From the NCBI RefSeq assembly GCF_001625195.1, contig NC_054389.1:8056520-8120519 (forward strand): a DNA stretch of 64,000 nt, in the 5' to 3' direction. The notes beneath the pieces were generated by a model, which was given only the letters and a program-made list of their open reading frames with translations, did no database searches and had not been told where the DNA came from. Made by a program: the position numbers and the translations under genes. Positions 63,914 to 64,000 of the stretch are shown piece by piece. Numbering within the stretch: position 1 is the stretch's first letter; every line of letters starts with the position of its first letter. This stretch comes from Drechmeria coniospora. Lineage: Eukaryota; Ascomycota; Sordariomycetes; Hypocreales; Ophiocordycipitaceae.

Positions 63914-64000
63914 ACAGTGCTCCGTACGAGGGCATCTTCCACAGTGCTCCGTACGAGGGCATCTTCCACAGTGCTCCGTACGAGGGCATCTTCCACAGTG
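63914..64000 (+). repeat. 27-bp tandem array, cut by the window edge
   Basis: Three identical units of ACAGTGCTCCGTACGAGGGC plus ATCTTCC start at 63914, 63941 and 63968, and a fourth begins at 63995. A diverged unit (AGGGCGTCTTCTT) precedes them. Confidence 0.95.

Overview
The window looks like nuclear DNA of a filamentous ascomycete, most likely a hypocrealean fungus, although the species cannot be fixed from sequence alone. The reasons are short introns (about 58-150 nt) with GT/AG ends and CTGAC/CTAAC branch sites, GC-rich codon use, typical Pezizomycotina housekeeping genes, AT-shifted intergenic DNA packed with GTAC/TACGGAGTA-type words, and a pogo/Fot1-like transposon that carries C-to-T changes of the kind made by repeat-induced point mutation (RIP). 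There are no bacterial operons, CRISPR arrays or recognisable tRNA/rRNA genes.

The conserved genes are scattered singly: an RQT4/TRIP4-type zinc-finger protein (0.1-1.7 kb, -), a WKF-domain nucleolar-type protein (9.1-10.4 kb, +), a phytanoyl-CoA dioxygenase-family enzyme (10.6-11.6 kb, -), an FHA-domain protein with a membrane tail (13.9-16.2 kb, -), an IFRD-family protein (20.0-21.4 kb, +), 5-hydroxyisourate hydrolase (22.6-23.0 kb, +), a Cdc50/Lem3 flippase subunit (28.7-30.3 kb, +), the FACT subunit SPT16 (31.1-34.5 kb, -), BUD32 of the KEOPS complex (46.9-47.7 kb, +), a glutamate-cysteine ligase modifier-subunit homologue (48.0-49.1 kb, -), the AP-1 clathrin adaptor sigma subunit (53.2-54.1 kb, +), the Pol III repressor MAF1 (56.1-57.2 kb, +) and a Whi5/Nrm1-like G1/S repressor (59.6-61.2 kb, +). 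They do not form one pathway.

Two accessory regions stand out. From 1.9 to 8.2 kb lies a mosaic of dispersed duplications. It includes a promoter cassette present four times in two orientations, two small genes on opposite strands that share this promoter and a related Arg-rich C-terminus, and two convergent unknown genes that overlap at their stop codons. From 37.9 to 43.9 kb lies a cluster of four small secreted proteins. Three are clear paralogues of a family I do not recognise, each with a signal peptide, a conserved Cys pair and the motifs H-x-[HK]-x-P-A and REIV-x-x-VP. Copies of a short TA-flanked inverted-repeat element (MITE) sit upstream of all three.

Mobile DNA comprises one complete but mutated pogo/Fot1-like element (50.6-52.5 kb, 69-bp terminal inverted repeats, TA target duplication), two partial relatives (1.9 and 12.8 kb), and six MITE copies. 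Tandem repeats fill many gene-free stretches, including a 128-bp higher-order array at 38.8-39.2 kb and a 27-bp array that runs off the right edge.
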